Source: DATFQE01 sp963738205
Lineage (GTDB): Bacteria > Actinomycetota > Thermoleophilia > Gaiellales > Gaiellaceae
Assembly (NCBI GenBank): GCA_963738205.1
Contig: CAVTVQ010000009.1
Location: 62,001-126,000 of the forward strand
Direction: 5' to 3'
DNA length: 64,000 nt
Below, piece after piece: positions 31,930 to 39,964 of the stretch. The translations under genes and the position numbers were made by a program. How positions within the stretch are numbered: the stretch's first letter is position 1; every line of letters starts with the position of its first letter. The notes under the pieces were generated by a model that saw only the letters and a program-made list of their open reading frames with translations, was not told the origin of the DNA and ran no database searches.

Positions 31930-33468
31930 CTAGCGGAGGCTCGGGTGGCCGACGCGGAACGGCCGGCTGACGAACGTGGCCGTGCGCGACGGGTTCATTT
32001 GGCCGGCGAGGCGGAGGCCGTAGACGTAGCGGCCGCGCGGGAGGGTGCGGGCCGGGAGCTTGATCCGCGGCGTCCAGTAGGCGTTGACCATGCCCTTCTG
32101 GCGGAGGAGGCCCCGGCCGCGGGCGAGCTGCTTCGCGATCGCCGTCCGGCTCGTCCCGGCGCGGAAGATGCCGGCCTGGAAGCGCGCGTTCTCATCAGCG
32201 GTGGCGCTGAAGGCCCAGGAGCGGTTCTTCGCGGGCTTGAAGCGGCCCATCGACGGGAACTTGGCCTTCGCGCCGAGCACGGTCGCCGTGTGGCGCCACG
32301 AGTGGATCTTGCCGGTGCAGCGGCCATGGGTCTGGGCGAACGTGCCCTTGACGGCGCCGTATGCCGGTCGCAGCGTGCCGTCGGCCCGGATCAGGCCCGC
32401 CTGCCAGCGGCCGAGATCGGGCTCGTCGACGAGGCCGAAAAAGAGCAGCGAGCTGACGCTGCGGTCGCAGGCGAGGTAGCGGATCAGCTGGGCGTAGATC
32501 CGCGCCTGCGAGCTCTCGTCGGTCGGCTGGATGTTCTCGACGCCTGCGTACGCGTTCCGGGAGCTCGGGTGGACGCCCACCTGCCAGCCCACCTCGTCGA
32601 GGCGGAACTTGACGCCGCCGGCGGCGCCGCCCTCGGCGAACAGCGGCTGGCGGGTGCCGCGGAACGCATCCCAGAAGGCCTGCTTGATCCGGCCCAGGTT
32701 GGGGACGCCGGCGTTCGGCCAGCGGTAGCCCTTCATCAGCGGGTCGCGATCGCTCTTCGGGTAGGGGTGGAAGCTGAGCTCGTCCATCAGCGGCCGCGCC
32801 CGCGCGAGCCCGCGGTAGGCGGCGCCCATGTCGCGCAGACAGCTGACGGGCGAGTGTGAGACGTTGTCCTTCGCCCTCGGGTCGTCGTTGCCGCGCGGGG
32901 AGAGGCCGACGCCGATCACGCGGTTCGCCGGGTCGACGCCCTTGAGCGCGTCATATGAGGCGGCGAGCACACGGGTGAAGGCGACGCACGCACCGCCGTT
33001 GGCGCCGAACTGCGGCTGCCAGAATCGCGTCTGGTTCGGCTCGTTGCCCACGATGAACTCCTTGACCGTCGGGAACGTGCGGGCAAGGTGCGCGGTGAAC
33101 GCGGCGAAGGCGTTCACCTGGGCGGCCGTCTTCGGGGCCTGGAGCGGCCTCGCCGGGTAGACGGCGAATACGACCCTCATGCCGCGCGCCTGCGCGAAGG
33201 GAAGCATCTGCTCGATCTGCGCCTGGTCGGGGATGGTCATCGGAGCGGCGGGATCCCAGAGCACGGTGACGCGATCCTGCGTCATGCCGACGTCGTTCAT
33301 CTGCGAGAGCAAGGTCGTGCTGTTCGCGCCTCTGACGCCGTCCTCAACGACACCGATCTGGAGGCCGGCCGAGGCAGTGCCCGCTAGGGCAAGGGCCGCG
33401 CAGGCCGAAGCGAGGACTATCAAGATCAAGCGCGTCCCTGGCGCCGTTGCTCTCCGGATCTTTCTCAT
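31930..33468 (-). CDS. Secreted glycoside hydrolase-like (clan A, TIM barrel) protein
   Basis: 512-residue exported protein. A signal peptide covers about residues 1-34. The barrel domain resembles clan-A glycosidases: KEFIVGNEPNQTRFW holds the NEP acid/base Glu and RLDEVGWQVGVHP the probable nucleophile Glu near the end of strand 7. LSFHPYPKSD and LLFFGLVDEPDL also fit. A C-terminal beta domain of about 140 residues follows (GKAKFPSMGRFKPAKNRSW-type basic blocks, then ARTLPRGRYVYGLRLAG). The substrate is unknown; cell-wall or plant polysaccharide cleavage is plausible. It lies between the tRNA-Ser remnant and the intact tRNA-Ser, possibly as cargo of an old element. Confidence 0.72.
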   Translation of the reverse strand: MRKIRRATAPGTRLILIVLASACAALALAGTASAGLQIGVVEDGVRGANSTTLLSQMNDVGMTQDRVTVLWDPAAPMTIPDQAQIEQMLPFAQARGMRVVFAVYPARPLQAPKTAAQVNAFAAFTAHLARTFPTVKEFIVGNEPNQTRFWQPQFGANGGACVAFTRVLAASYDALKGVDPANRVIGVGLSPRGNDDPRAKDNVSHSPVSCLRDMGAAYRGLARARPLMDELSFHPYPKSDRDPLMKGYRWPNAGVPNLGRIKQAFWDAFRGTRQPLFAEGGAAGGVKFRLDEVGWQVGVHPSSRNAYAGVENIQPTDESSQARIYAQLIRYLACDRSVSSLLFFGLVDEPDLGRWQAGLIRADGTLRPAYGAVKGTFAQTHGRCTGKIHSWRHTATVLGAKAKFPSMGRFKPAKNRSWAFSATADENARFQAGIFRAGTSRTAIAKQLARGRGLLRQKGMVNAYWTPRIKLPARTLPRGRYVYGLRLAGQMNPSRTATFVSRPFRVGHPSLR

Positions 33469-33548
33469 TTGTTGTGCGTCCTTCTCTGATGACGGTGTAG
33501 GCCGGCCGCCGTATGCGGCTCGGTCGTTCCGATGAAGAGCTCGGCGGG

Positions 33549-33722
33549 CTAGTCGGCGATCCTGCGCACGGTCTCGTGTGCGACGCCCGCGGCCTCGGCG
33601 ATCGCCCGTAGCGACGCGCCCTGGCCTCGAGCCCTGCGGATCTCGGTCTCGAGCTGCCTACGTCCGCTCTCCGCGTGGCTGGCTGCCTGGCGGACGGCGG
33701 CTAGGTCTGGCATTCCGGCCAT
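33549..33722 (-). CDS. 57-residue helix-turn-helix protein
   Basis: Short gene encoding MAGMPDLAAVRQAASHAESG, a basic helix RRQLETEIRRARGQG and a helix-turn-helix ASLRAIAEAAGVAHETVRRIAD at the C-terminus. The last part resembles the resolvase/MerR-type DNA-binding helix of small regulators associated with mobile elements. The start at ATG 33722 overlaps the end of a perfect 17-bp palindrome, suggesting autorepression. It sits 67 bp from tRNA-Ser. Codon use is normal. Confidence 0.65.
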   Translation of the reverse strand: MAGMPDLAAVRQAASHAESGRRQLETEIRRARGQGASLRAIAEAAGVAHETVRRIAD

Positions 33723-33738
33723 GTCTAAAGATTAGACA
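33722..33738. promoter_or_regulatory. Perfect 17-bp AT-rich palindrome, probable operator
   Basis: TGTCTAA-AGA-TTAGACA: 7-bp arms and a 3-bp spacer, strikingly AT-rich for this sequence. It touches the start codon of the 57-residue HTH gene and is the natural binding site for that protein. Confidence 0.6.
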
Positions 33739-33789
33739 CGCCCGCGCATCCGCAACTAGACCCGTCTGGGCTAATTCGAGAGGCACGAA

Positions 33790-33878
33790 CGGCGGGGGTG
33801 GGATTCGAACCCACGGCTCGGAATGACCCGAGCAGCGGTTTTCAAGACCGCCCCGTTCGACCGCTCCGGCACCCCGCC
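33790..33878 (-). tRNA. tRNA-Ser (anticodon TGA)
   Basis: 89-nt tRNA on the minus strand. The acceptor stem GGCGGGG/CCCCGCC has discriminator G, the anticodon loop is CTTGAAA with TGA, the variable arm (GCTCGGGTCATTCCGAGC) is long as expected of tRNA-Ser, and the T-arm is GTGGGTTCGAATCCCAC. CCA is not encoded. It starts only 25 bp after the serS stop on the same strand, so the synthetase and its tRNA may be cotranscribed. Confidence 0.95.
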
Positions 33879-33903
33879 GTTTAAGGAGCCCGCTCAGGCG
33901 AGG

Positions 33904-35097
33904 CTAGCGTGAGACCCGGGCGGGCGCTCTGTACTCGCGCAGCACCTCGGGCACTTCACCGCCGAAGTTCTCGAGGATCGCCAACAGCCCACGGTCGGTG
34001 ACCATCGTCCCGTTCAGCGTGTGCGGCGGCTTCAGGCCGCCGTTCGCGCGGTAGCGGATCCCGAGGCGGCGGGCCTGGTAATCCGTGGTGTTCGAGCAGG
34101 ACGTGACCTCGCGGTAGCGGCCCTGCGACGGGAACCACGCTTCGATGTCGTACTTGCGCGCGGCCGAAGCACCCAGGTCGCCGGCTGCCGTGTCGACCAC
34201 GCGGTACGGGAGCCCGAGCCGCTGGATGAACTGCTCCTCGAGCTCCAGCAGCCGCTCGTGCTCGTCCCACGACTCCTCGGGCGCCACGAACACGAACATC
34301 TCCACCTTGTTGAACTGGTGCACGCGGAACATCCCGCGCGTGTCCTTGCCCGCGGCTCCCGCTTCGCGGCGGAAGTTCGTCGAGAAGCCCGCGTAACGCA
34401 TCGGCAGCTGCTCGAGCACCTCGCCCATGTGCAGGGACGCGAGCGCGACCTCCGACGTGCCGGTGAGGTAGAGGCCGTCGCTCGCGATCTCGTAGTAGTC
34501 GCTCTTCTCCGAGGGGAAAAAACCGGTGCCGTACATGGCCTCCTCGCGCACGAGCACGGGAGGGATGACGGGCGTGAAGCCGGCCTGCACGAGATGGTCG
34601 ATTGCGAAGCCGTAGAGCGCGAACGCGACGCGGGCCGTGTCACCGATGATGTACCCGAAGCGCGAGCCGGAGACGCGTGCCGCGCGTTCCATGTCGAAGC
34701 GGCCGATCTCGGTGTGTTCCGGTGCGTCGTCGACCACCGCAGCGTCACCCCAGCGCCGCAGCTCGACCGCGTCCTCCTCGGTCGTTCCCTCGGGCGCGTC
34801 CGGGTGCGGCGGGTTGGGCACACGTGCCAGCAGCTCGTCGCGTGCGGCCTCGGCCGCCGCGAGCTGCTCCTCGGCAGTCCGCAGCTCGTCCTTCACGCGG
34901 CGGAGCTCGGCAAGCTGCTCCTCGGTCGGCTTCCCGCTGAGCTTGGTGCGCGCGCGCAGCTCGTCCACCTGCGGGACGAGCGCGAGCCAGCGGCGGTCGG
35001 CCTCGATCAGCTCGTCGAACGCGTCGGCCGCGCCCTTGCGCGCGACGGCTGCACGGAATCGCTCCGGCTCGCTGCGCGCAGCCTTGAGGTCGATCAT
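33904..35097 (-). CDS. serS: Seryl-tRNA synthetase
   Basis: 397-residue class II aminoacyl-tRNA synthetase that charges tRNA-Ser. The N-terminal antiparallel coiled-coil arm (~residues 27-100) contains ELRARTKLSGKPTEEQLAEL. Motif 1 lies near the segment VAFALYGFAIDHLVQAGFTPVIPPVLVRE. Motif 2 is FRREAGAAGKDTRGMFRVHQF with the ATP-binding Arg, and motif 3 is NGTMVTDRGLLAILENF. TSEVALASLHMGE is the serine-binding TxE loop. ATG 35097 follows the cytochrome stop by 12 bp, so both are in one operon, and the cognate tRNA follows downstream. It is slightly shorter than E. coli SerRS, as is common. Confidence 0.95.
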   Translation of the reverse strand: MIDLKAARSEPERFRAAVARKGAADAFDELIEADRRWLALVPQVDELRARTKLSGKPTEEQLAELRRVKDELRTAEEQLAAAEAARDELLARVPNPPHPDAPEGTTEEDAVELRRWGDAAVVDDAPEHTEIGRFDMERAARVSGSRFGYIIGDTARVAFALYGFAIDHLVQAGFTPVIPPVLVREEAMYGTGFFPSEKSDYYEIASDGLYLTGTSEVALASLHMGEVLEQLPMRYAGFSTNFRREAGAAGKDTRGMFRVHQFNKVEMFVFVAPEESWDEHERLLELEEQFIQRLGLPYRVVDTAAGDLGASAARKYDIEAWFPSQGRYREVTSCSNTTDYQARRLGIRYRANGGLKPPHTLNGTMVTDRGLLAILENFGGEVPEVLREYRAPARVSR

Positions 35098-35109
35098 CGC
35101 GCCTGCGCG

Positions 35110-35571
35110 CTAGGAGCCGGCGACGCTGGAGACGTACGCGGCGACGTCCTGGATCTGTTTCTCGGAAAGCTGATCCTTGAAGGACGGCATCACGCCGGAG
35201 CCGTTCGTGACCCGCTCGACGACCAAGTCGTGGCTCGGCTTCGCGTCGTCGAGGTTCGGGCCGACGCTGCCGCTCGAGCCTGCGTCGGCGAGCGTATGAC
35301 AGCTGCCACAGCCGGCGCTGGCGAAGACGGCCTTGCCCGCCGTCGCGTCGCCCTTGCCTTCCCCACCACCGGTGGTCCCCTCCTCGGTGGTGGTGCCCTC
35401 CTCGGTGGTGGTCCCTTCCTCGGTCGTGCCCGTGGTGCTGCCTTCGCCGCCTCCCCCGGTCGTCCCGTTCTCGACCGTCTCGGGCGCGGTGTTCTGGTCT
35501 TTTTCGCCGCCACACGCGGCGAGAGGAACGGCGAGCGCGAGCGCGGCGAGAATGAGTGCGAGGCGGCGCAT
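35110..35571 (-). CDS. Lipoprotein c-type cytochrome
   Basis: 153-residue exported lipoprotein. The signal peptide and lipobox LAAC-GG put the lipidated Cys at about residue 20. A low-complexity spacer of TTEEG repeats comes next (see the separate repeat). The C-terminal single-haem domain contains AVFASAGCGSCHTLADA with the CxxCH haem site and MPSFKDQLSEKQIQDVAAYV with the axial Met. It is expected to shuttle electrons on the outer face of the membrane to an oxidase. ATG 35571 begins the signal peptide. Confidence 0.88.
   Translation of the reverse strand: MRRLALILAALALAVPLAACGGEKDQNTAPETVENGTTGGGGEGSTTGTTEEGTTTEEGTTTEEGTTGGGEGKGDATAGKAVFASAGCGSCHTLADAGSSGSVGPNLDDAKPSHDLVVERVTNGSGVMPSFKDQLSEKQIQDVAAYVSSVAGS
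35371..35421. repeat. 18-bp tandem repeat in the cytochrome spacer
   Basis: Three near-identical copies of GGTGGTGGTGCCCTCCTC (the first slightly truncated), coding on the minus strand for EEGTTT units. It is a flexible Thr/Glu-rich linker whose copy number may vary between strains. Confidence 0.65.
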
Positions 35572-35584
35572 TCGGGCGCGGAGT

Positions 35585-37066
35585 CTACCGCCTGCGCGTC
35601 CGCTGCCAAGCCAGTAACGCGAGGCCCCCGAGGGCGCCGAACGAGGCCACGCCTTGCGGCGTGTCGTTGACCAGGAGCGACACGGCGAGCGCCGCCAGCA
35701 TCGCATCCAGGACCGCGGAGCGGGGACGGCGCGTCCCGATCCAGATCAGCACGACGAGGCCGGCGCTCGTGATCAGAAAGGGCATCGGCGATGACGTCGG
35801 ACCGCGGACCGACACCTCGGCGCGGTGAGCGATGTCCTCCGCGAGCGTTCCGGGACCACCGCCGAGTGAGCGCGTGACGTGGCTCGACCCGCCCGCGGCG
35901 GCGTCGATCCCGACGAGCAGGACGCCGGCCAGGATCACCGCGGCACCAAGAGCGACGACGCGTCGCAGTGTGAGCCTGACCCCGGCCAGCCGCAGCGCCA
36001 GCACTCCGAACCCGCTGAGTGCGACGAGGACTCCGCCGCCGTCGGCGCCCGTGGCGCTCAGCCCGACCACGGCGAGGGTGAGCAGCGCGACGGCCGCGAG
36101 CCAGGGCAGGCCGGCAAGCGCGCCCGCCGCCAGCGCCGGGGCAAGGAGCAGCGTGGCCGTCTGGTTCGTCAGCCCGTAGAAGCGCCCGCCGCCGTAGGGG
36201 TGCGGGCCGATGACCGCCAGCGAGTTGACCTCCGGCCAGAAGGCCAGCACGACTCCGTACGCGGCGATGAACACGACGAGCAGCGCGAGCAGGCGCCCGC
36301 GACTGGAGGCGAGGGCCGCCGCGGCGAGCGAGAGCAACGGCACGGCGACAGCCAGGATCGGCAGGACGACGCTCGGCCGTGACACGTCGAGCGCGCTGAG
36401 CCCCACCGCCGTCGCCAGCGCCGCCGGCGCGGCGAGCAAGGCCGTCCGCCCGAGCAGCTGGGACCGCAGCAACAGCGCGGCGATGCTCCCGACGAGCAGC
36501 GCCAGCATGAGCACGAGGTCGGCGCCGAAGCGCGCGTCGTGCGAGTCGTCGAGCCGCTCGTCCAGCTCACGCAGCTCGTCGACCGGATCGTCCGAGGGCC
36601 TGGAGGTGATCGGCGGCTCGTCGCCGTCTTCCAGCGCGACGGCGCTCGGCGCCACGTCCGCGATCGAGACCAGGCCGGGGATGCGCGTGGAGCTCGACTC
36701 CAGCAGGCCCTGATAGTCGTCGCCGACCACCGCGATCGGGTAGCGGCGGTCGTTCGGATGCGTTCCCGGCGGCGGCAGGGCGACGTAGAACGTCACCTCC
36801 GCCGGCTGGTCGGAAAGCTCGATCTTCGGCTTGCCCTCGGGGACGCCACCCGTCAGCGCGGGCTCCACCTCGCCCCGGACGAGCGCTGCCAGCGCGCCCC
36901 GCCGCGAGACCTCGGAGCCCGATCCGGGCACGAGCAGCCCGACCGCTCCACGCTCCGAAAACGCCTGCAGATCGAGGTTCGGAACGACGACGACCGCGGT
37001 GTCGGCGGCGCGCGCGGCGGGCGCGGTCACCGACAGGGCCACGGCTACACTTGCGACCAGCCCCAT
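35585..37066 (-). CDS. Multi-pass membrane protein with extracytoplasmic domain
   Basis: About 493 residues. The N-terminal segment is a signal-like helix (MGLVASVAVALSVTAPAARA) followed by ~190 residues of extracytoplasmic alpha/beta sequence (VVVVPNLDLQAFSERGAVGLLVPG, VTFYVALPPPGTHPNDRRYPIAVVG). Around ten hydrophobic helices come next, including LVLMLALLVGSIAALLL, LLALLVVFIAAYGVVLAFW and FLITSAGLVVLIWIG. GPHPYGGGRFYGLTNQTATLLLAPALAAG resembles a loop seen in uncharacterised actinobacterial membrane proteins. The start is uncertain: the ATG at 37066 has AGAGGA directly abutting it. The next ORF on the plus strand starts 25 bp away, so the two promoters must overlap. Confidence 0.65.
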   Translation of the reverse strand: MGLVASVAVALSVTAPAARAADTAVVVVPNLDLQAFSERGAVGLLVPGSGSEVSRRGALAALVRGEVEPALTGGVPEGKPKIELSDQPAEVTFYVALPPPGTHPNDRRYPIAVVGDDYQGLLESSSTRIPGLVSIADVAPSAVALEDGDEPPITSRPSDDPVDELRELDERLDDSHDARFGADLVLMLALLVGSIAALLLRSQLLGRTALLAAPAALATAVGLSALDVSRPSVVLPILAVAVPLLSLAAAALASSRGRLLALLVVFIAAYGVVLAFWPEVNSLAVIGPHPYGGGRFYGLTNQTATLLLAPALAAGALAGLPWLAAVALLTLAVVGLSATGADGGGVLVALSGFGVLALRLAGVRLTLRRVVALGAAVILAGVLLVGIDAAAGGSSHVTRSLGGGPGTLAEDIAHRAEVSVRGPTSSPMPFLITSAGLVVLIWIGTRRPRSAVLDAMLAALAVSLLVNDTPQGVASFGALGGLALLAWQRTRRR

Positions 37067-37090
37067 TCCTCTCAAGGAGCGCGATTTTCG

Positions 37091-37984
37091 ATGAAACGCA
37101 AGGCCTATGGTCGTGACCGCGGACTGACGTTCCGCATCCTGCTGACAGGCGGCCTGCTCGGGCTGCTGTACGTCATCTTCGGCGCCGTCCTGATCAGCTT
37201 CCTGAACGTCGGTCTCATCCCGTTGATCCTGATCATCGCCGGGATCGCGATCTTCCAGTACTACAGCTCGGCGAAGCTGGCGCTGCTCGCCGCGGGCGCC
37301 AAGGTGGTCGAGCGCGACCAGGCACCCGAGCTGCACGACATGGTCGAGCGGCTGTGCGCGCTGGCCGACCTGCCGAAGCCCAAGGTCGCGCTGATCGACA
37401 CCGAGATGCCGAACGCATTCGCGACCGGCCGCAACCCGAAGAACTCGGCCGTCGCCGTGACCACGGGGCTCTGGAACCGGCTCGAGCCGCAGGAGATCGA
37501 GGGCGTGCTCGCGCACGAGCTCTCCCACATCGCCAACCGCGACGTCCTGATCATGACCCTCGCCGGCTTCTTCGCGATGCTCGCCGGGCTGCTGGCGCGC
37601 TGGGGCGCGTTCTTCGGCGGCGGTGGCGACCGCGACCGCGGCGTGCCGGTCTGGTTGATCGTCGTGGTCGTCTCGATCGTGACGTACCTGATCAGCTACA
37701 TCCTCATTCGCACGATCTCCCGCTACCGCGAGTACGCGGCCGACCGCGGCGCTGCCCTGATCACCGGCGCGCCGGAGCACCTGATGAGCGCGCTGCAGAA
37801 GATCAGCTCGCAGATGCTGCGTATCCCTCAGAAGGACTTGCGCGAGGTCCAGTCGATGAACGCGTTCTTCATCATCCCGACGAACGTGAAGTCCGCCTTC
37901 GGCGAGCTCTTCCTGACGCACCCGCCGCTCGAGAAGCGGCTTGCGGCCCTCGAGCGCGTCTCGCGCGAGATGGGCAAGCTCTAG
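37091..37984 (+). CDS. htpX: HtpX-like membrane zinc metalloprotease (M48)
   Basis: 297-residue M48 family protease that degrades misfolded membrane proteins during envelope stress. The zinc site is HELSH in LAHELSHIANRD (residues ~142-146), with the third ligand in SRYREYAADRGAAL. Two N-terminal helices (~17-55) and two further ones (~155-205) place the catalytic domain at the cytoplasmic face. ATG 37091 has AAGGAG eleven bases upstream. PspAB follows after 7 bp, the combination found in actinobacterial stress operons. Confidence 0.92.
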   Translation: MKRKAYGRDRGLTFRILLTGGLLGLLYVIFGAVLISFLNVGLIPLILIIAGIAIFQYYSSAKLALLAAGAKVVERDQAPELHDMVERLCALADLPKPKVALIDTEMPNAFATGRNPKNSAVAVTTGLWNRLEPQEIEGVLAHELSHIANRDVLIMTLAGFFAMLAGLLARWGAFFGGGGDRDRGVPVWLIVVVVSIVTYLISYILIRTISRYREYAADRGAALITGAPEHLMSALQKISSQMLRIPQKDLREVQSMNAFFIIPTNVKSAFGELFLTHPPLEKRLAALERVSREMGKL

Positions 37985-37991
37985 CAGCGTC

Positions 37992-38561
37992 GTGGGCTTC
38001 CTGGACGTTGTCCTCGGGCGCAAGCGCCTGAAGGAGGCTTCGCGCGAGCAGCTGTTCGCCCTGTCGACCGCCCAGGTGACGATGGAGGTCGAGCACGGGC
38101 TGAAGCCGGCCGGGAAGGCCGCGGTCGTGTTCAAGCCGCTGTCGGCCGGCGAGTTCGTCCGGGCCGAGAACGAGCTCCAGGAGCTGCTCGACGTCGTCGC
38201 CCAGAGCACAGGCGCACGGCTCAAGCGCTCGACCGACACGTACGGCTACGAGTGGCTCGTCTTCGAGGACCCCGACTTCGAGGACCTCGTCAACGCCGTG
38301 CACGCGGTCGGCGAGGAGCTGCAGTCACGCGGCTTCGGGCCGCAGCTGCTCGCGGCGATGTTCCGCTTCGACGGCCACGAGCATCCGGTCTACTGGATCT
38401 ACGGCTACAAGCGAGGCGCGTTCTGGCCGTTCGTGCCGACGGGCACCGATCAAGAGCGCGACAACGCCGAGGAGCTCGAGCTCAAGGCGAAGCTGGAGCC
38501 GGAGCTCCCGATCGAGCAGGACATCTCGCGCTGGTTCGGGATGTTCGGCGCGCCGCTCTAG
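37992..38561 (+). CDS. PspA-associated protein PspAB
   Basis: 189-residue soluble protein with family-typical opening GFLDVVLGRKRLKEASREQLFALSTAQVTME and the block YGYEWLVFEDPDFEDLVNAVHAVGEELQSRGFGPQLLAA. It ends in RWFGMFGAPL. PspAB occurs next to HtpX or PspA in actinobacteria and archaea and is thought to link membrane stress to the Psp response. Its fold and biochemical role are unproven. It starts at GTG 37992, 7 bp after the htpX stop. Confidence 0.82.
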   Translation: MGFLDVVLGRKRLKEASREQLFALSTAQVTMEVEHGLKPAGKAAVVFKPLSAGEFVRAENELQELLDVVAQSTGARLKRSTDTYGYEWLVFEDPDFEDLVNAVHAVGEELQSRGFGPQLLAAMFRFDGHEHPVYWIYGYKRGAFWPFVPTGTDQERDNAEELELKAKLEPELPIEQDISRWFGMFGAPL

Positions 38562-38585
38562 CGGGCCGAGCGTTCGGCTCGACGC

Positions 38586-39671
38586 CTAGAACTGCCACTC
38601 GCCGTTCTGCTGGACGAGCTCGCCGTCCAGCCAGATCTCGCCGCCGTTCCTCAGCTCCTTGACGATGTCCCAGTGGATCGCGCTCTCGTTGGTGCCGCCC
38701 AGCAGCGGGAAGCCCGCGCCGATCGCGAGGTGGATCGTCCCGTAGATCTTCTCGTCGAACAGCGGGTTGCCGTACGCGCGGTCGATCCCCTCGTTGCAGC
38801 CGATCCCGAACTCGCCGAGCCGGCGGGCGCCCTCGTCGGTCTCGAGCGTCGCCAGCAGGAACTCCTCGTCGCTCGCGGCCGAGGCGTCCACGATCACGCC
38901 GTGCTCGAAGCGGAAGCGGATCCCGTCCACCTGGTGGCCGCCGTACCAGCCGGGGTACTCGCCGAACGTGACGACGCCGTTGGCCGAGTCTTCGACCGGG
39001 CTGTAGAAGACCTCGCCGGCGGGCATGTTCGCGTCGCCGGCGTCGACCTTGCCGTGCCGGCCGGCCAGCGAGAACGAGACGTCCGTCTCGACACCCACGA
39101 TGCGGACTTCCTCGGCGGCGTCGAAGCGGTCGGCGATGCGGCGCATCCGCTCGCCCTCGGCATCCCAGTCGCGCAGACACGCGCCGAAGAGGAAGTCGGC
39201 GAACGCGGTGGTCGACATCCCAGCGTCCTGCGCGATCGCAGGGGTGGGGTACATGCACGCGACCCACTTGATCTCGTAGCTGAGGATCCGCGGCAGGATC
39301 GGGCGCATCGACTCGCGCAGAAGCGCCTGCCGCTCGGGTGAGACCTCCGACCCGGAGCGCGTGTTCTCGGGCGCGTAGATGACGACATCCGCGTCGATCT
39401 GGTCCCAGAACGCCTGCTCGAGCGGCGGCAGCTCGCGGAGCAGCTCCTCCGGCGCCTCACTGGCCCACGTGGGGTCGCGCGGGATCAGCGACTCGGTGAC
39501 GCTCATCCGTGGCAGCGCGTAGGCCCCGCGCCTGGCGATCAGGCGGATCACCTCGATGACGAGCGGCCGCGCCAGCGGTCCGGATGAGACTGCGACCTGC
39601 CAACCCGGCTGGACGTCGATGCAGCGCTCGACGAGGAGGCGAGCGTAGGCCTCGATCCGTGGATCGGTCAG
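38586..39671 (-). CDS. M29 family aminopeptidase (AmpS-like), CTG start
   Basis: 361-residue metallo-aminopeptidase of the thermophilic M29 family. Metal-binding residues are visible in SGSEVSPER, VFYSPVEDSANGVV (the conserved GEVF..P block), FRFEHGVIVDA, LGEFGIGCNEGI and the C-terminal NESAIHWD. CTG at 39671 overlaps the PspAA stop as CTGA. It gives MTDPRIEAYARLLVERCIDV, exactly where family members begin, and no ATG, GTG or TTG occurs until residue 41. I therefore take CTG as the start. The shorter version from GTG 39551 would lose conserved sequence. It lies in the Psp operon, between PspAB (convergent) and PspAA. Confidence 0.85.
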   Translation of the reverse strand: MTDPRIEAYARLLVERCIDVQPGWQVAVSSGPLARPLVIEVIRLIARRGAYALPRMSVTESLIPRDPTWASEAPEELLRELPPLEQAFWDQIDADVVIYAPENTRSGSEVSPERQALLRESMRPILPRILSYEIKWVACMYPTPAIAQDAGMSTTAFADFLFGACLRDWDAEGERMRRIADRFDAAEEVRIVGVETDVSFSLAGRHGKVDAGDANMPAGEVFYSPVEDSANGVVTFGEYPGWYGGHQVDGIRFRFEHGVIVDASAASDEEFLLATLETDEGARRLGEFGIGCNEGIDRAYGNPLFDEKIYGTIHLAIGAGFPLLGGTNESAIHWDIVKELRNGGEIWLDGELVQQNGEWQF

Positions 39672-39964
39672 CTGGCTGCGGGCAGGTCGGGAATCAGGCC
39701 GTCGTCCGAGAGCAGGCGCCGCGTCTCCTCGAGCGTCAGGTCGCTCGGCGGGATCACGATGTCCGAGGCGGAGATGTCGTCGTCTGGCAGCGGCTCGCCG
39801 TTCGAGCGCACGAGGTCGGCCATCTCGTCGAGCTTCGCGTCCAGCGCCGGCTCGTCATCGCGATCCAGCGCCGCGACCGCCTGGTCGTCGAGCTCGTTGA
39901 GCTGCGCGAGGAGGCTCTCGTCGACGCGGTACTGGCCGCCTCCGTCCATGATCCGGACGATCAC
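39668..39964 (-). CDS. PspA-associated protein PspAA
   Basis: 98-residue protein of the PspAA family: the beta-strand opening IVRIMDGGGQYRVDESLL, then the acidic helical part LNELDDQAVAALDRDDEPAL and the terminal LTLEETRRLLSDDGLIPDL. PspAA occurs next to PspA in many actinobacteria and is proposed to modulate it. GTG 39964 shares GTGA with the pspA stop, so the pair is coupled. The M29 gene follows by CTGA overlap. Confidence 0.87.
   Translation of the reverse strand: MIVRIMDGGGQYRVDESLLAQLNELDDQAVAALDRDDEPALDAKLDEMADLVRSNGEPLPDDDISASDIVIPPSDLTLEETRRLLSDDGLIPDLPAAS

Noticed and set aside
35585..38239. Extension of the membrane-protein frame upstream through htpX
   Set aside because: The part beyond 37066 overlaps htpX and reads as low-complexity charged sequence. 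A signal-like start occurs at 37066.
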